Source: Colias croceus (Eukaryota; Arthropoda; Insecta; Lepidoptera; Pieridae). From it: a stretch of DNA of 64,000 bases. Location: the NCBI RefSeq assembly GCF_905220415.1, contig NC_059544.1:2358501-2422500 (forward strand), read 5' to 3'. Of this stretch, positions 22,949 through 35,476 are shown one piece after another. Positions within the stretch are counted from its first letter, which is position 1, and every line of letters begins with the position of its first letter. The notes beneath the pieces are model-generated. The model was not told the DNA's origin. It saw only the letters and a list, made by a program, of their open reading frames with translations, and searched no databases. A program made the translations under genes and the position numbers.

Positions 22949-23621
22949 ATATGCAACAGCCTGGGTTTGTGCTTACAAAAAAAACTAAATGTCAAACATC
23001 AAATGACAGTTAACGTCATTGTAAAACGCATTCTTATTTCAAACGCGGAGTCACCAATAGTGTGTTTTCCATTACGCTCACAGATAATAATACAATAATT
23101 GACAACACTATACTAGATTACGATTCAAACCGCCAACACTCGAATAATATCGCAAACGCTAAATCGTCAAGTGTAAACAAATCCCGGACGGTGTTCAGTG
23201 ATCCGCTGGAGTGCTCCTTGCGTCGTAAATCTCGACGCATTAGTTAAGATTACGCGGTTGTGTTTGGGGGTTGCGGATTTACACGAATCTCTGTGTGCTA
23301 TTATATTATTATCTATATACTGTGGAGTTTCATATATCTGCACACTCGCACGTGAATTAGCAACTGCTTGAGCCGCGATTATGGTGGCGAAAAGTGACTT
23401 TTATTGTGTGTGGATAAGCCGTTTATGAGGAGGATGTCCTCACAATTTTCTAAGATATTGTCATTGGCAAAATCACTAATTTATACTATCTATACTTTTG
23501 GCACTTAAGTCGCTTCTGAAAGTTTATGTAGTTTGAACGCTTTTTAAATTTTGTATTTATTTATTTTAAAAATTAAGTAAAATTAAAATATTATATTAAA
23601 AATGAGAATAATAATAATTAC

Positions 23622-23718
23622 CTTAATATAATCTGGATCTGGCATCTCGGATTTCTCCTCATTGTTGTTGTTGTTTATGCTCGTGCAGTTGTTGTTATTT
23701 ATGCTCATATTCATCCCA
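23622..23718 (-). CDS. bru: CELF/Bruno-like protein, second coding exon (Asn-rich linker leading into RRM1)
   Basis: The acceptor TTTCAG|TGGG and donor AAG|GTAATT bound a 97-nt exon. After the split Asn codon it reads GMNMSINNNNCTSINNNNN, then EEKSEMPDPDYIK. The PDPDYIK motif directly precedes RRM1 in CELF/Bruno proteins. The exon ends in phase 0, which matches the next exon starting MFVGQV. The Asn runs come from AAC/AAT repeats. An internal ATG at 23714 could start a shorter isoform from an alternative promoter; I have no evidence for that beyond its presence. The intron upstream is about 9.4 kb and the one downstream about 5.2 kb. Confidence 0.88.
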
Positions 23719-25683
23719 CTGAAACAATTAAAACAATGTTTTTTTTTATGTCGTAGTATATTTTTACTCGTAGCCTACCTACCTATATAATAAATAATTG
23801 TTAAAGGTTATTCCCGTGAAATAAAAAAAGTATATAATAAGTAATATTATGAGACTTTTTTTACACTATGAATAATATATTCGTATCGATAATACTGTGA
23901 TCAAGATTACTCTAAATCTTTGTCTTATTTAAAATGTCAACATTACTGAGAAATAAGTGTGGACACTTATAACTGAGATATCGATTCATTTTACGAGGGT
24001 ACCAAGCATTTATTGACTTTTGCAGTTATGTGAATGTATGACATAATTTCACAGAAGAAGAGATAATCTTCAAACAAGTTTTAATTATAATTAGTTATAG
24101 AAAAGTGTACGATGAGACGCGAAGAATTTATTTTTAAATGCAGTTAACAGTTAGTTTAAATATGTAATAATTTATGCAATATGAATGCCTAATGCGTAAA
24201 AGGAAATTCAAAACTTATTGTATATAATATTATGATAATTTTGTGATTGTCACTTTTTCATTCATATAGTATTTAATGCTTAAATATCTTCAGCACATAG
24301 CAATAAAGAAGTAGTAAATCTAATAAGTAGGTATGTACATTGTACATAGAAGAATACTACAAGTTTGATAATAATCAATCTACACATAGTTATAAGCTAT
24401 AATATAATAATTAATCATGCATTACAACCTATATTATACAGTTATGTGTCGATAAACAAATTGTATGTTCATAACATAATACTATTATTATGTAAGTAAT
24501 AAAGCAAAATCATTAATAAAACAAGTATTGGCGTAAAAAGCACTAAATCATATGTAAGTATGCAATTTATTCACGGACATACTATGTTAAAAACTTTATA
24601 TTAAATCGAACACAAATTCATTTCATTTTAAGTTAAAACACAATAAAAACCACCTTTCAATACAGATACAAAAAAAAAAAACAACAATCATCAACACAGA
24701 TCTGATCTGTGACCATCAAGGATCACTCCTAACCTATCCACCTCATACATCGTCGTAAAAATACAACGATACAATTTAATAAATATCACATAAAATTGGT
24801 ACCTCATTGTTCTAGAACATTTTCCGTGCCACAATCCATACTCGGCGTACATGTTTGCCGTCTCCTTATCGCTGATAACAGCGTACATCGCTCGATTACA
24901 CTGCCTTATCATAGCGCACACGATCAACACACGGCCTAGCCGACAGATTTACTTCATAATATTGTCAAACTATGAAACTTCAACTAACTTCAATACATTT
25001 ATTTGTCGTCTACCCGCAAATAAAAATTATTGTAGCATGGGTAGGTACACCAATCAAATGCTTGTAATAGTTTCTAGGAATTGGTAGTTGTATCTGATTA
25101 TTATTTTAGTTTTATTTTGTGAAACGAAGACGGGATACGTACGTCACGTGTGGATAAAATACTTCGTACAAAGCTGGTAAGATAGTTGAGTTAACTATAC
25201 GTAAAGAAAAACTGTTTTCATATTATTTTGAGAAGAAATACATAATACTTACATTCTAATTCTATTCACGCGTTAACAATGTAACAATTAATTAATTTTT
25301 CGTACGTAAACGGTAAACCAACAGTTAAACACAAACTAAAACGATAAATCCAACTGATAAAATGATATGAAAATTATAGAACCCTGGAGGGTAAATTCGT
25401 TATGTTTAACAATCATAAATAAGCTAATTACATCTAATATTTGATCAACAAATGAAATGTAATTTCATACTAAAGTGGGATTAATTTGTATTAGTAACAC
25501 GAGCACTTTTTCTAAGTAACTCATAAATATCATAAGAAATACATCTCCGAATTATTTTTGTTCTCAATACAAAGTTAGCTTAATAAATCTATAGAATAAA
25601 TGGTTCTGAACTGTGGGACATTACATTGACACTCTTTATTGATAAGGATCCCATAAGATGATGCTATCATTTTTTACATATCT

Positions 25684-25905
25684 ATACTAATGGGATGAAG
25701 CTGAAGAGTCTGTTTGTTTGAACGCGTTAATCTCAAGAACTACTTCGATTATTTTACATTTGTACGTGATGTAATCATCAATGCTATAAATATGCCAAAA
25801 CAACGTTTGCACTTTTGCAGGATCATTTGGTTTAAATATAGTTTTACAAGTAACTATAAAATTTATAGAAAGATTCGATGCTCGTGAATAGGTCACGTTC
25901 GCACC
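25684..25905 (+). repeat. Common lepidopteran interspersed repeat fragment
   Basis: ACTAATGGGATGAAGCTGAAG, then TGTTTGTTTGAACGCGTTAATCTCAAGAACTAC, matches a dispersed sequence I remember from many lepidopteran assemblies. The far end is diverged, and the ORF across it is not credible as a gene. Confidence 0.5.
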
Positions 25906-26006
25906 GGGGTTGTTTACATCCTAACTTTTACAATTTATTTAAGTTCCGATTGCTTACAGGCGGAAATAGCGTTATTTATACGTGATTAATTTTGAATAAT
26001 TCATTC

Positions 26007-26240
26007 TAAATTCTAATATATTAAATGTGAAAGTAACTCTGTCTGTCTGTTATTCAATCACGCCTAAACTACTGAACCAATTTACATGAAATTTGGTATG
26101 GATATATTTTGATACCCGAGAAAGGACAAAGGCTACTTTTTATCCCGGGAAAATGACGTAATCCCGGAAATCCCACGGGAACGGGAACTATGCTGGTTTT
26201 TCTTTGACAGCGCGGGCAAAGCCACGGGCGGAAACCTATT
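26007..26240 (+). mobile_element. Degraded Helitron-like element
   Basis: It shares TGAAAGTAACTCTGTCTGTC and ATCACGCCTAAACTACTGAA with the 3781-3963 copy (opposite orientation), then continues with TTTTTATCCCGGGAAAATG and GCGCGGGCAAAGCCACGGGC. The 3' end CCTATT is a decayed CTAGT. Confidence 0.5.
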
Positions 26241-28578
26241 TATCTATATTTTATTTGCAATATCAACGATAAATACAGAGTAAAAGCAAAGTAAGATTTC
26301 TTAAATATTTTTTAAGTTGCATCTACCAAATTTGTTTCAATAAAATAAGACATATTGAAAATAACAAAGATGACAAATTACAAGCTGTGGTCGTTATTTA
26401 ACAGGGAGAAACTAATGAATCATTATATTATGCACATTATTCACACATTGCCATTCATAATAATCTTAAACAATATTAACATAAGAAATAGAAATGTAAG
26501 AAGGTCCATAGGACATTATAATATTACTATGTATTATATTAAAATTTAAAATTAAAAAATATACTTGAATGTAACATGTTATAGATTCGTGGTTTTCGTA
26601 ATTTATGCATTTGGGCGAAACGGAGACGAGAGTAGCAAATATTATTCATCGAACGTACTGAACTGCTGACTCTTAAATATCGTAGTCACTGTTATTAAAA
26701 AAAAACGTATTGGTAAAATAGGTACCTACATAATATTCTTAGGTAACGTACTATTATAAAAATGAATTTGTTATGTTAGGTATATTAGAGTACCTTCCAG
26801 TTAATTTTCATTCACAAACTTTTAATTTAAAATTCAATAAAATAAACCATTATCTCATAATCGTCACCGAAGTGTGTGTGCCAATATTCTTCAAAATTTC
26901 CTCAACCCCCCTTAGAACTTACCACCTAACATCGAGGTTATTATTTAGGTCAACAAGTACTTTATTGATAATTCACGACAAACGTGCGCTCCACGTGACG
27001 TGGCATAAGCGGCCAGCCAGCATGTATATAATAATAATACTTATTATTAATATCTATAGATAACACTTGTATCGTAGCTTACTGTAATAGCATCGATATC
27101 TGATGAACCATATAATATTATGCACATTATATCCATGATAAAGTATCGATATTCAAATTGTGATGGTTAAAAGAATCAGCTTGATAAATATGTACAATTT
27201 TACATAAGTATTTAGTGTAAAAAGTTTAAGTCTACTTTAGTAAAATAAACTACTGGCCTTGAATTTTAACAGATTTATGAAGACAATAATTATGAATGTC
27301 TTAGATGCTAATCACTAAACAGCTCAAATAAAAATTCCTTGAATTGTGCATAAGTGCGTAAAATATTCTAATACCACGTATCGATTTCGCTAACGCTAAA
27401 TACGATACAACAATATTGAACATAAAAATCGCTTATCAAAACAATGCTAAAGTAAACGCCGTACGTGAGATGGGCCACCCTACAAGCTGTGCATTATAAT
27501 CCCTCACATTTTGTTCAACAATACATTTGTGTATGATAAAACTAATCATACACCACATGCGACTTATGAAAGCTTCGAATTTTAGTTATTAGAGGGGTGA
27601 AATAATGGCAGTGTGCTTCAAACATATGCGTGATAGTTAGTGTATACTGTAAGCTTGAAAAATCCTATCAGTGTTTTGAATTAAAATATTTGTCTTGTGT
27701 TTACTATCGACAAAGAAACAATTTAGATAAATTAGATAGTAATAGTGAACGAAGACGAAAACAAACTTAAAAACAACCAAAACAGTGAATAATTGGCATA
27801 GCTTTTAGAATTAATCATTTTTAGTTATCTCATATTTGTATCTATCCTTTTAATATTGTAAATTTTAAAGTAACTCAGTTTGTCACGCTTTAAATATCAT
27901 ATTATCACTAGAGATAGACTAAGCTTTGGTAAAGGGTACAAGGTTACTTTTTTTAGAAAAAAAAATCGTTTATCTACTATTATTAATTAATATTCAATTA
28001 ATTTTTGCGATACTTAATATTGAGGATATATTATAATGCAATGTAGCATTCTTCTCTGTAAGTGGTCAACAGAACATAATATCAATTTATGCGAGTATCT
28101 ACAAATGACAAGTTTCTCATATCAAGATAATATCAGGAGCACCATGTACTATTTTCCGCATTATTAATTAATACCCATTTAATATAATATTATTCGTATT
28201 ATTTTTCTGCAATCATTTATCTACTTAATATTTGTTTGGATGAATCTTAAAACTGGAAAAAGAAATGCTGAACAATATACCGTGTATTAATTATTTTAGT
28301 GGATGGTCTCTGTGATATTGTTCAAAAAATATTTACTACTAAACTTAATTTTTTTGCTTATTTATCTGTGTTAATTTTTTTCTCTTTCTTTGCAGGCTCT
28401 TTGGACTTTGAAAAAGGCCAGTTTTCTGCAAAGTTCTTTTTCATCACCTTCGCATGGATCTTAGTATTGCCACCAGTTTGTGTCCCTGCAGTAAGACTAA
28501 ATATAGGCTGATGAAGATGACGATGAACAACTACGTATACATCTGGTTAAGTTACATTTTAATGCGTAGGGTGAAGCA

Positions 28579-28820
28579 GTTAAAAAAATTGGTTAGGTAA
28601 GTGCGAATCGGACTTGCGGCACAAAATGTTCTGTACAATTAATAGCTAAAAAGCGACCGCAATTATGACTAACTGCTGTTTTACCTCGATTGATTATTAC
28701 TTTTTGTTATTGCAGCAACAAAAATACATTTTTATTTTGCAATTGCAATGTTCATAATATACAGTCTGGTGAAAGACTGATGGAAAGCGAAGTCATGTAA
28801 TAGTCCCGCTTCAACCTTGG
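28579..28820 (+). repeat. Common lepidopteran interspersed repeat, split by the P-like insertion
   Basis: The stretch contains GTGCGAATCGGACTTGCGGC, then CAGTCTGGTGAAAGACTGATGG, and ends AGTCCCGCTTCAACCTTGG. The end resumes after the P-like element as CGTACGGAATCCTAAAA (30335-30351). This order matches a dispersed repeat I remember from many moth and butterfly genomes (CGGACTCGCGC ... GTACGGAACCCTAAAAA). The class is not known to me. It is older than the insertion. Confidence 0.6.
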
Positions 28821-29086
28821 CAAGAAGCTTATATCTAATACACTGGAGATTGCACTATGACCATTGACTTGTCACAAGAAAATATAACCTTGAATGACGT
28901 CAGTGTTGTTTTTTGTCTCTTTCTGTGGGTGACCACACTGGTTTGTATATTCAAGATTTTTCGAAATAGAAAAAACTAAAAATCATGGTCTATAAATAAT
29001 AACGACATATATTTTTAACAGTTTTAATTATATTATAATATTACTGGCCATACTTTATAGGTACATACAATTTTAATTGGTATAGA

Positions 29087-29371
29087 ATGATAGTTTTAAA
29101 TAACTCTTGGCTACATAGCCTGGATATGAACCGATATATAGCATTAACATCCTTTGTAAATAGAGGAAAGTTGTGTTTTGCATCAGATGCTGTTTACCAA
29201 ATTGTAAGCTACTCAGATCTTCTTTTTAAACGCGTTGCTTCGACGGGTCAATTTCAAGCCAAAATCATCAAAGAAAAACTGTTTATAATAAACGCCTTGC
29301 ACAAATTTCAGCTAACTTTACAAAGTTTATTTTTCAAAAGGTATTTTTTTCTGGGTCGTAATCCTCAGTAA
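29087..29371 (+). pseudogene. Fragment resembling the C-terminal part of a P/THAP9-type transposase
   Basis: An open frame of 94 codons lies inside the 28821-30326 element. It contains LTSFVNRGKLCFASDAVYQI, then VSYSDLLFKRV. The arrangement of RG-x-L, a Ser/Asp, and a hydrophobic stretch ending FK resembles what I remember of the region near the C-terminus of P and THAP9-like transposases. The ATG follows TATAG, which could be a splice acceptor. No catalytic residue can be placed, and the upstream transposase is absent. It could be an unrelated chance ORF, but its location inside a P-type terminal-repeat structure supports the reading. Confidence 0.45.
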
Positions 29372-29827
29372 TTTTACCATTGATGGGCACATATATTTCT
29401 TTTTATTTTACTTTTTGGAAAGCTGAAATACCTAAAACAAAAAATATGAGGTAAGTTAAAAAAGTATAAATTTCAATGTAAAAACGAACAATCTTATAAC
29501 TACATGTGAGTGCAATACCGATGTCGAGTGTTGTTTCATTACTAGTAAAAATCTTGAAAATGGTGTTCTAAATTTCATCATAATATTGTTATAACAATAT
29601 ATTCTCTTCACTATCCATAAAAACTCGTCATTATAGTTACCTTACTTGTTAATTTTGTTTATTGAAAACTTGTTGAAAAATGATAAAGTATTAGGAAAAT
29701 AACAAATTTAACATGACTGCTTTCTAAAATGATGCAAAATTTTACAATTTTTGCCATTGAAATGATTCTAAACAGGTAAATGCAGGAGTATTGAGGAATA
29801 TTGTAAATAACGTAAATATACACTTGC

Positions 29828-29892
29828 CTGTGAAATTCTATGCCAGAATTTGGTGTCCAAACACTTCTGCAATTTTTCACAATGCAATACAT
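29828..29892 (-). pseudogene. THAP-domain first exon of a P-like element
   Basis: On the minus strand, ATG at 29892 gives MYCIVKNCRSVWTPNSGIEF, then HR. The CxxxxC pair and IEFHR match the start of THAP zinc fingers. The exon appears to end at CACAG|GCAAGT, a GC-type donor, splitting the Arg codon exactly as in the 19201-19265 exon. The rest of the THAP domain (FP...W...C-x2-H) was not found nearby. It lies inside the 28821-30326 element but opposite in direction to the transposase-like ORF at 29087. Confidence 0.45.
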
Positions 29893-30351
29893 TATTTATA
29901 TTCGGAAAATATTTATTAAATACGCAACAATATTAACTTAAATATTCGAAGCGACGCAATTTTTTTGACACTTATGCCATATTGTCAAAGTGAGAGTTGC
30001 TACAATTTTATTATGGTAACTACCCATAATCAGGGAGTATCGCTTTTTAATAATTGGTCCAGATACTTAATTTATTTAGCATAAATAATAATTGTGTCAT
30101 CCAACAATGCTTCTGAATGACGTTGTTGGCAATTTATCAACAAACTCATGTACAAAAACTAACCTTTTGCACAGAATATTACGGCATACATAGTAGCCTT
30201 GGGAAAACTTCGTATTAACAGTGGCAATACCAAGTTAGGTGTGAAAGTGATAAAACACAACAATTTTCTCGTTACACGTCAAATGTTCATACCGAAATCT
30301 CCAGTGTATAAGATATAAGCTTCTTGAACCTTGGCGTACGGAATCCTAAAA

Positions 30352-33121
30352 AAGGCAAAATACATTTTGACCATCTGACGTAAAGTGACATCAACATGCG
30401 CCGTCACAACAAGATGGCGGCGTGTTTGCATTTGCTATCTTATCGCGGGATAATATTATTGTGAAGTACTTACCTTGTAATGGGCTAGTTTGGACTTATG
30501 ATGTTTTCATGTAACGGTTGAATCATATTGTTTAATATTTTAAATGGAGTTAAATTTATTTAAAAATAAAATCTAAGAAAGATGGTTTCGTAAAAAAAAT
30601 GAAGGTAAACTTTCCGTGTTAATTAATAATCAATGCACTAAACATCCACAAAATTTATTTTTGTTGCTGCTACCTACGGATTGGTAAATTTATTATTTTT
30701 CAAACTCATTCGAAGTTAAGATTTGTAGACTAAAATATAAAATCAATTTATCACCTTATACATTTCACACATTCACATGTTAATTCGCACACACCGCAAG
30801 TTCAAACTTCAAAAGAAAACCCTAGATCTAACGTAATGGAATATTGCAGGGTAATAGATTATTCCATGCCAATCCATTTAGTAAAAATTACTTCTATTTG
30901 AGGCAATCAATTCAGCAGTGATACGGCTCGGAACATTCGCCAGTCACGAAAAGGTCTCCTATTATAGTGTACACTTATACTCAAATATTCAGACGGCATA
31001 TTCTAAAATAAGACCCGATATAGTGCCCGTTGTTTATTATAAATATAAACTTTTACAACCTCTTCCCACTTTACGACTTTTGTTCAAAAATCCGTGCGAT
31101 ATAAAAATGCAAACGGTCGTGTATAGTGAAAGGCGAATTATATGTAGAACATTGCTTTTATAGTGAAAGTTACGAGTGTTACTGATGTTTTTTAAAAGTT
31201 TACTTTTATAAGAAGGACCCATGATTTACAATTATCGTGGAAACAAAGGACATTTTGCATCGAAATACCTACCAATGTGAGGGTGTACGTACCTATTTAT
31301 TTAGCTAAACTAATTAAAGCTATCAAAATTGTTTCGTGGAGGTTTCACTCATAAACAAATGGCACAATGTATTCGTGAAATACCTCTTAATATTTTTTTA
31401 AATAAGTCTAAATACGTATTCCTATTATGTTCATTTGCACCTTACATCCTTACATCTTATATCGAAAGCGCAGAAGCCTTACTTCATTGCAATGCTTATA
31501 TGCTTAATTTTAATGTTGCCATTTTTAAACAAGTTTCTTTCTCAATTGCTTAAACCGAAAATGGAATAATGATTTACCTATTTGTGAAAACTAAAAATTA
31601 TCACACAAAATAATATCGATATAATAATAAAAATAAAAAAAATCGTTAGAATTAAAATACCTCCCTTACCTAAGTACTTTAACGTAAAAGTCAACAAACG
31701 GAATTATTCAAAGTTCCATGAAAACGATGAAATATTAGTTGGAACGTATTATAAAATACCAACGAATCAAATTCCCATTGCATGGTACCTAGGTATTGCA
31801 TTTGATCGTATGCGATCACGAAATGTCGAAGCGTAGTTATATATTTTCCAGTAGCTATATAAGGTTTTCCTGAAAATCTATTCAAATGTGGTAACAGTAT
31901 ACCTAAATGTAGCATTTGTCAAACTATTAGTTGAAAAACTTTATCAGAGTTGACTATCTTCTGAAGTGTTTAAAATGTTTACATCTAATAATTTACAGTA
32001 ATTTTCTATTTCAACCAAACATAAATCCAACAAATTACAAATTGTAATCAAATCTCATCTCATAAACACATGAAAATTATAGATAATTATTATTTGGATC
32101 TGTAGTTTTTGTTCCGTAACCGTTTATACGAGGTAAAAGGCAACAAGGCAACAGTTAAGTAAGCCCAGTAATTAACAGTTTATGTAACTACTAACTATAT
32201 TGATTTTAATTATACTGGGGATAGAAAAGTGGCAATGATTTACCTTAGAAACGTGTGTAAGAATATTTTCTCGATAGATAATATTAAAACACGTGTTAAA
32301 TTAAAAAAAAAAAGCACTGAAATATCTGTATTCATATAGTCCTTGGAAAACGTTTTCTTTAAAAATATTTTTCACTTTATATAGTTACATGATTGAACAA
32401 ATACTCAAAGGAATTATAACGATACCATTTAAAATGCAAGTCATCCTTATCACTTTATCACAAACATCAGTAAAACATTTATCTTTTAAAACAAGATGGG
32501 TACCTATTACCGTATTTGTAGCCTAAAACACGAATTATACACGTATGTAACTATATACACGTACATAACTTTATGTAACTAACCAAAAATTCCAAAGAAT
32601 TCATTTACTTACTTCCTACGAACTAAATGCGTTATCGTTCACCAATATTTGTTTTATGTCGTAACCGACTATTCATCTAAATGCATGACTATCTTAGATT
32701 TCTTACTTCATCTTACAATAACGAGATAAATATTATTATTAAGTCTATTTAAAACTATTTAAGCACATTAAAAAATTTCTATCACTATTCACTAAACACA
32801 ATCATGCGCCCGCGCAAATCTTCCTAAAGCTTGAAATGGAGCTAGAAAAAAATAGCTAAACTAAAAGGAATTTAAAAAGATAATATCCTTCCTAAAATAT
32901 CAGAAATAATAAAAAAAAAACCTTATTACATCTAGAAAAAAAAACAGTATAAATTTAACTGGCTTACAAGAAAAAAAAATGTAATATATTTAACTAATTT
33001 ATGAAAAAAAAAAAAGCTCAAATTCTGCATCACGTACGATCGCATATCACTATCCACCAACAACGCCTGCGACTGCCGTGCTGTCTCTCTATTCTAAGAA
33101 CGATGAAAGCTGATCACTTAC
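30352..33121. other. First-intron sequence, proximal part
   Basis: Very AT-rich, with A-runs close to the first exon. No exon, repeat family or RNA gene recognised; 30390-30440 has a small GC-richer patch. Confidence 0.5.
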
Positions 33122-33255
33122 TTAGTCTTGGAGTAGGGCGACGCGGGCGACGACGCCTTGTGGTTGCGGTTCGGGTGCGTGTGTTTGTTAGCGTTGGTGT
33201 CGTGGCCGCCGCCCGGCGATATCTTGCCGGCGAGTGCGTTCAGCGAGTGCAGCAT
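33122..33255 (-). CDS. bru: CELF/Bruno-like RNA-binding protein, first coding exon
   Basis: This exon gives the first 44 residues plus two bases of a CELF/Bruno protein, a family of RNA-binding regulators of splicing and translation. It starts MLHSLNALAGKISPGGG and continues into a His/Asn/Ser-rich tail ending SPYSKT. ATG 33255 is the first ATG after several in-frame stops (TGA, TAA, TGA, TAG between about 33350 and 33328). The donor is strong (AA|GTAAGT, GT at 33121-33120), and the two leftover bases join the T that opens the 23718 exon to make an Asn codon, which keeps the frame. The exon is far more GC-rich than its surroundings. The N-terminus alone is not diagnostic; the family call comes from the downstream exons. 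RRM1 resembles the CELF1/2 (bru1/bru2) type rather than CELF3-6, but I cannot choose the paralogue. Confidence 0.82.
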
Positions 33256-33445
33256 GACGGGCGGCGGCCGCTGCGTACCAAGCGGCCTGGTCACGGTGAA
33301 GACTCGCCCACGTTTGCCACTGGCACGGCGCTATCAACCGCCAGCTTATCAGCTGATAAGCGCGGGGGCGGACCCGTCCCCCGCGTCATCGCCACCTGAC
33401 GAAGCCGTCGCCGACGCTACGCGCGAACCGATCTACGGCCTGGGG

Positions 33446-33472
33446 TCACTGTCCTGTCCGGCAAGATGACAT
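33446..33472 (-). other. Upstream ORF of 8 codons in the presumed 5'UTR of the CELF-like gene
   Basis: Reading toward the start codon at 33255, an ATG at 33472 opens MSSCRTGQ and stops at TGA (33448-33446). It lies about 190 nt upstream of the main ATG in GC-rich sequence that probably belongs to the 5' leader. The context AAA-ATG-T is reasonable for initiation. It would only matter if the transcript starts upstream of 33472. The transcription start site is not identifiable by eye; the palindrome arm begins at 33563. Confidence 0.35.
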
Positions 33473-33635
33473 TTTCACGATTCACACTTCTGCACAAGCA
33501 CTGTTTCACTATTGTATGAGCACATTCACCACGTTCACCACGTTTAACTTAACTGCACATCCCTTTCAGTTATCTGTGGAAATTTATATGGCTGTTGCGG
33601 TATTTTCGTTGCTGTTCGAGAGAATTTTACTTTGC

Positions 33636-33787
33636 TCTATTTTTCATATCCATGCTATCTGTAAGTCAGGCAATAAGTAATTCTAATGCCAACCCCATAC
33701 GAGAATATTATTCTATTTTTCATATCCATGCTATCTGTAAGTCAGGCAATAATTAATTTTAATGCCAACCCCATACGAGAATATTAT
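33636..33787 (+). repeat. 76-bp tandem duplication, left arm
   Basis: Two copies, about 76 bp apart, of a unit starting TCTATTTTTCATATCCATGC and ending CCCCATACGAGAATATTAT. They differ at a few bases (for example AATAAGTAATTC against AATAATTAATTT). The structure sits near the outer edge of the palindrome arm. Confidence 0.9.
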
Positions 33788-35210
33788 ATTTATAGCGCCT
33801 AATAAAAAAATAAATACAATTTCATTAAGTTTTTTCACACATCGGAAGATAATTAAGATCATTTTTTGCACTTGGCACATGAGTTAAATTTACAAGTATG
33901 CCATCCCACTCGGTTAATGAGTCCATTTGGAAATGATTCTTTAAAATTTGGCAGTTACTAGCAAACAATTAGGACAGTTGTTTATCAGTGAAACGGTAGT
34001 TTCATGCTTAAAATCCATTAAAAAGAATTCAACAGATAATAGTTTGGACGTGCCAACGGCGGAGTGGTGTTGCGTCGGTGCCAAACATCCCCCATGTCAG
34101 GGCGAAACGTGCTTGCGTGAACATTAAGAGTTTTAAAAACGTACAATTCAAAGACATCTTTTTGTGCGCCTGGGGAAAATTAAAAATTTTGTAATAGAGC
34201 GACATTGCCATGAATGTGTCATAGGAGTAAAAATTTTGTAATCGCACTTGAGGGGGCTGGGTGTGTGTTCAATGTTACTAGAGGGTTAATTCAGATTCAA
34301 TTATTTATCTTTGAGCAGTAATGTTGCCTTTAAATACAAAAGTTTATTATAGAAAGCTCAACAGAAAACTTAATTAAATCCATAACAATAAATTTTCCAA
34401 TTCTAAGCATCTGCATAGCAATAACGTGCATCACGGCACCAAAAAACCAAAATAAAATACAACCGTACCTATTACATACGAATTTAAAGGGAAAATTCCA
34501 ACTAAACAACGCAATGGGTCGCCGTAGCCGAGCGAGCTATCCGCTCCGGCTCATTACAAGAACATAAATTGAGAATTTTTTTTTATAGAGCACGCGAATT
34601 TCACGGTGCCACGTCACGAAACAGTGTTACAGGGTTAAATTCTTCTTCCAGTGAAGGCGAAGCTATACAATTTGATTGTAAAGAAGAATATAATTTCAAA
34701 GAAAGCAGATTCTATGATGAAAGGTTCCTTAAATAATTGTGCATTGATTGAACGGGAACGGTATTTTTGACAAATTGTTGCTCTAAAATATATTACAAAA
34801 GGTAGCGTGTTGCATAATTTCGAAAAAAAGTATGAAAAAAGATGCAATAATACAATATGAATTACCTATAATAAATTAGGTACGTGAAGTGGCACAGTTT
34901 TATTACCATATCAACCAATACTTAGAAGTGCAGCAATTAATGTTAAATCATTCCTCTTTAAATGGCATAATCCTTTACGTGGAAAGCAAACTGAAAGAGA
35001 AACTAGTTATACCTACCACGTTTTTGAGAATAATCCTATTCAATTGCTCTGTTTTAACAAATAGTCCAGTCTGTGGGGAAATGTAAAAGCCTCTGCTCTA
35101 CAAAAGGTGGCGTAGAAAATGTTTTGAAACAATATTGTTTAGGTATGAAAGGTTAATAAAAATCCAAGTTTTCGACCTTGACGGACCCAGGCGCTAGCCG
35201 CCATCTTGAA

Positions 35211-35476
35211 TTAAAGGTGCTTAAATAAGGTATATTTTAAATCATATAATTTTAGCTGCACAATTTTTAAACAAAATTAAAATTATATGATTTCTGTAAA
35301 TATTATTATTTCCGTCGCTTCTAACTTTTTACCTTTAAGACTTACAGAATAATCATGTATGCAAAAAATGTAGGTAATTTTGTCTTCTTTGAACCCCTCA
35401 TAGACACTTTTGTGATTTAGTAAACAATTGAGAAGTTATTTACAATATTTAATATACCTTATTTAAGCACCTTTAA
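35211..35476. mobile_element. TTAA-flanked MITE, left arm
   Basis: The 266-bp unit starts TTAAAGGTGCTTAAATAAGG and ends with the inverse, CCTTATTTAAGCACCTTTAA, counting TTAA at both ends. The interior has a further dyad (AATCATATAATTTTA / AAAATTATATGATTT) and no coding capacity. The TTAA target and terminal repeats suggest a piggyBac-dependent MITE. It shares its right TTAA (35473-35476) with the next element. Confidence 0.75.

Larger units (their letters stand above)
23719..28578. other. First-intron sequence, distal part
   Basis: AT-rich, with a decayed Helitron-like unit (26007-26240) and a dispersed repeat (25684-25905). Short ORFs here have no recognisable protein features. I see nothing else. 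Confidence 0.5.
28821..30326. mobile_element. Second P-like DNA transposon, 1,506 bp, 8-bp target duplication
   Basis: Terminal inverted repeats CAAGAAGCTTATATCT(A/T)ATA continue to GGAGATT with one mismatch in 31 bp, and more loosely for about another 30 bp. The element is bracketed by AACCTTGG at 28813-28820 and 30327-30334, an 8-bp direct duplication as expected for P elements. Removing it rejoins a common lepidopteran repeat (28579-28820 plus CGTACGGAATCCTAAAA at 30335). Inside are a plus-strand ORF resembling a P/THAP9 transposase C-terminus (29087-29371) and a minus-strand THAP-like exon (29828-29892). These point in opposite directions, so the interior is rearranged and the copy is surely non-autonomous. 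It sits in the intron between CELF exons 1 and 2. Confidence 0.78.

Noticed and set aside
33001..33469. Two overlapping plus-strand ORFs of 132 and 103 codons in GC-rich sequence
   Set aside because: They lie antisense to the first CELF coding exon and its leader, and owe their length to its GC content. The minus strand has the matching splice phase and start.
34510..34560. tRNA-like start GGGTCGCCGTAGCCGAGCGA
   Set aside because: It resembles an A box, but no B box or cloverleaf follows; at most a SINE head. The mirror copy near 41060-41110 is the same sequence.
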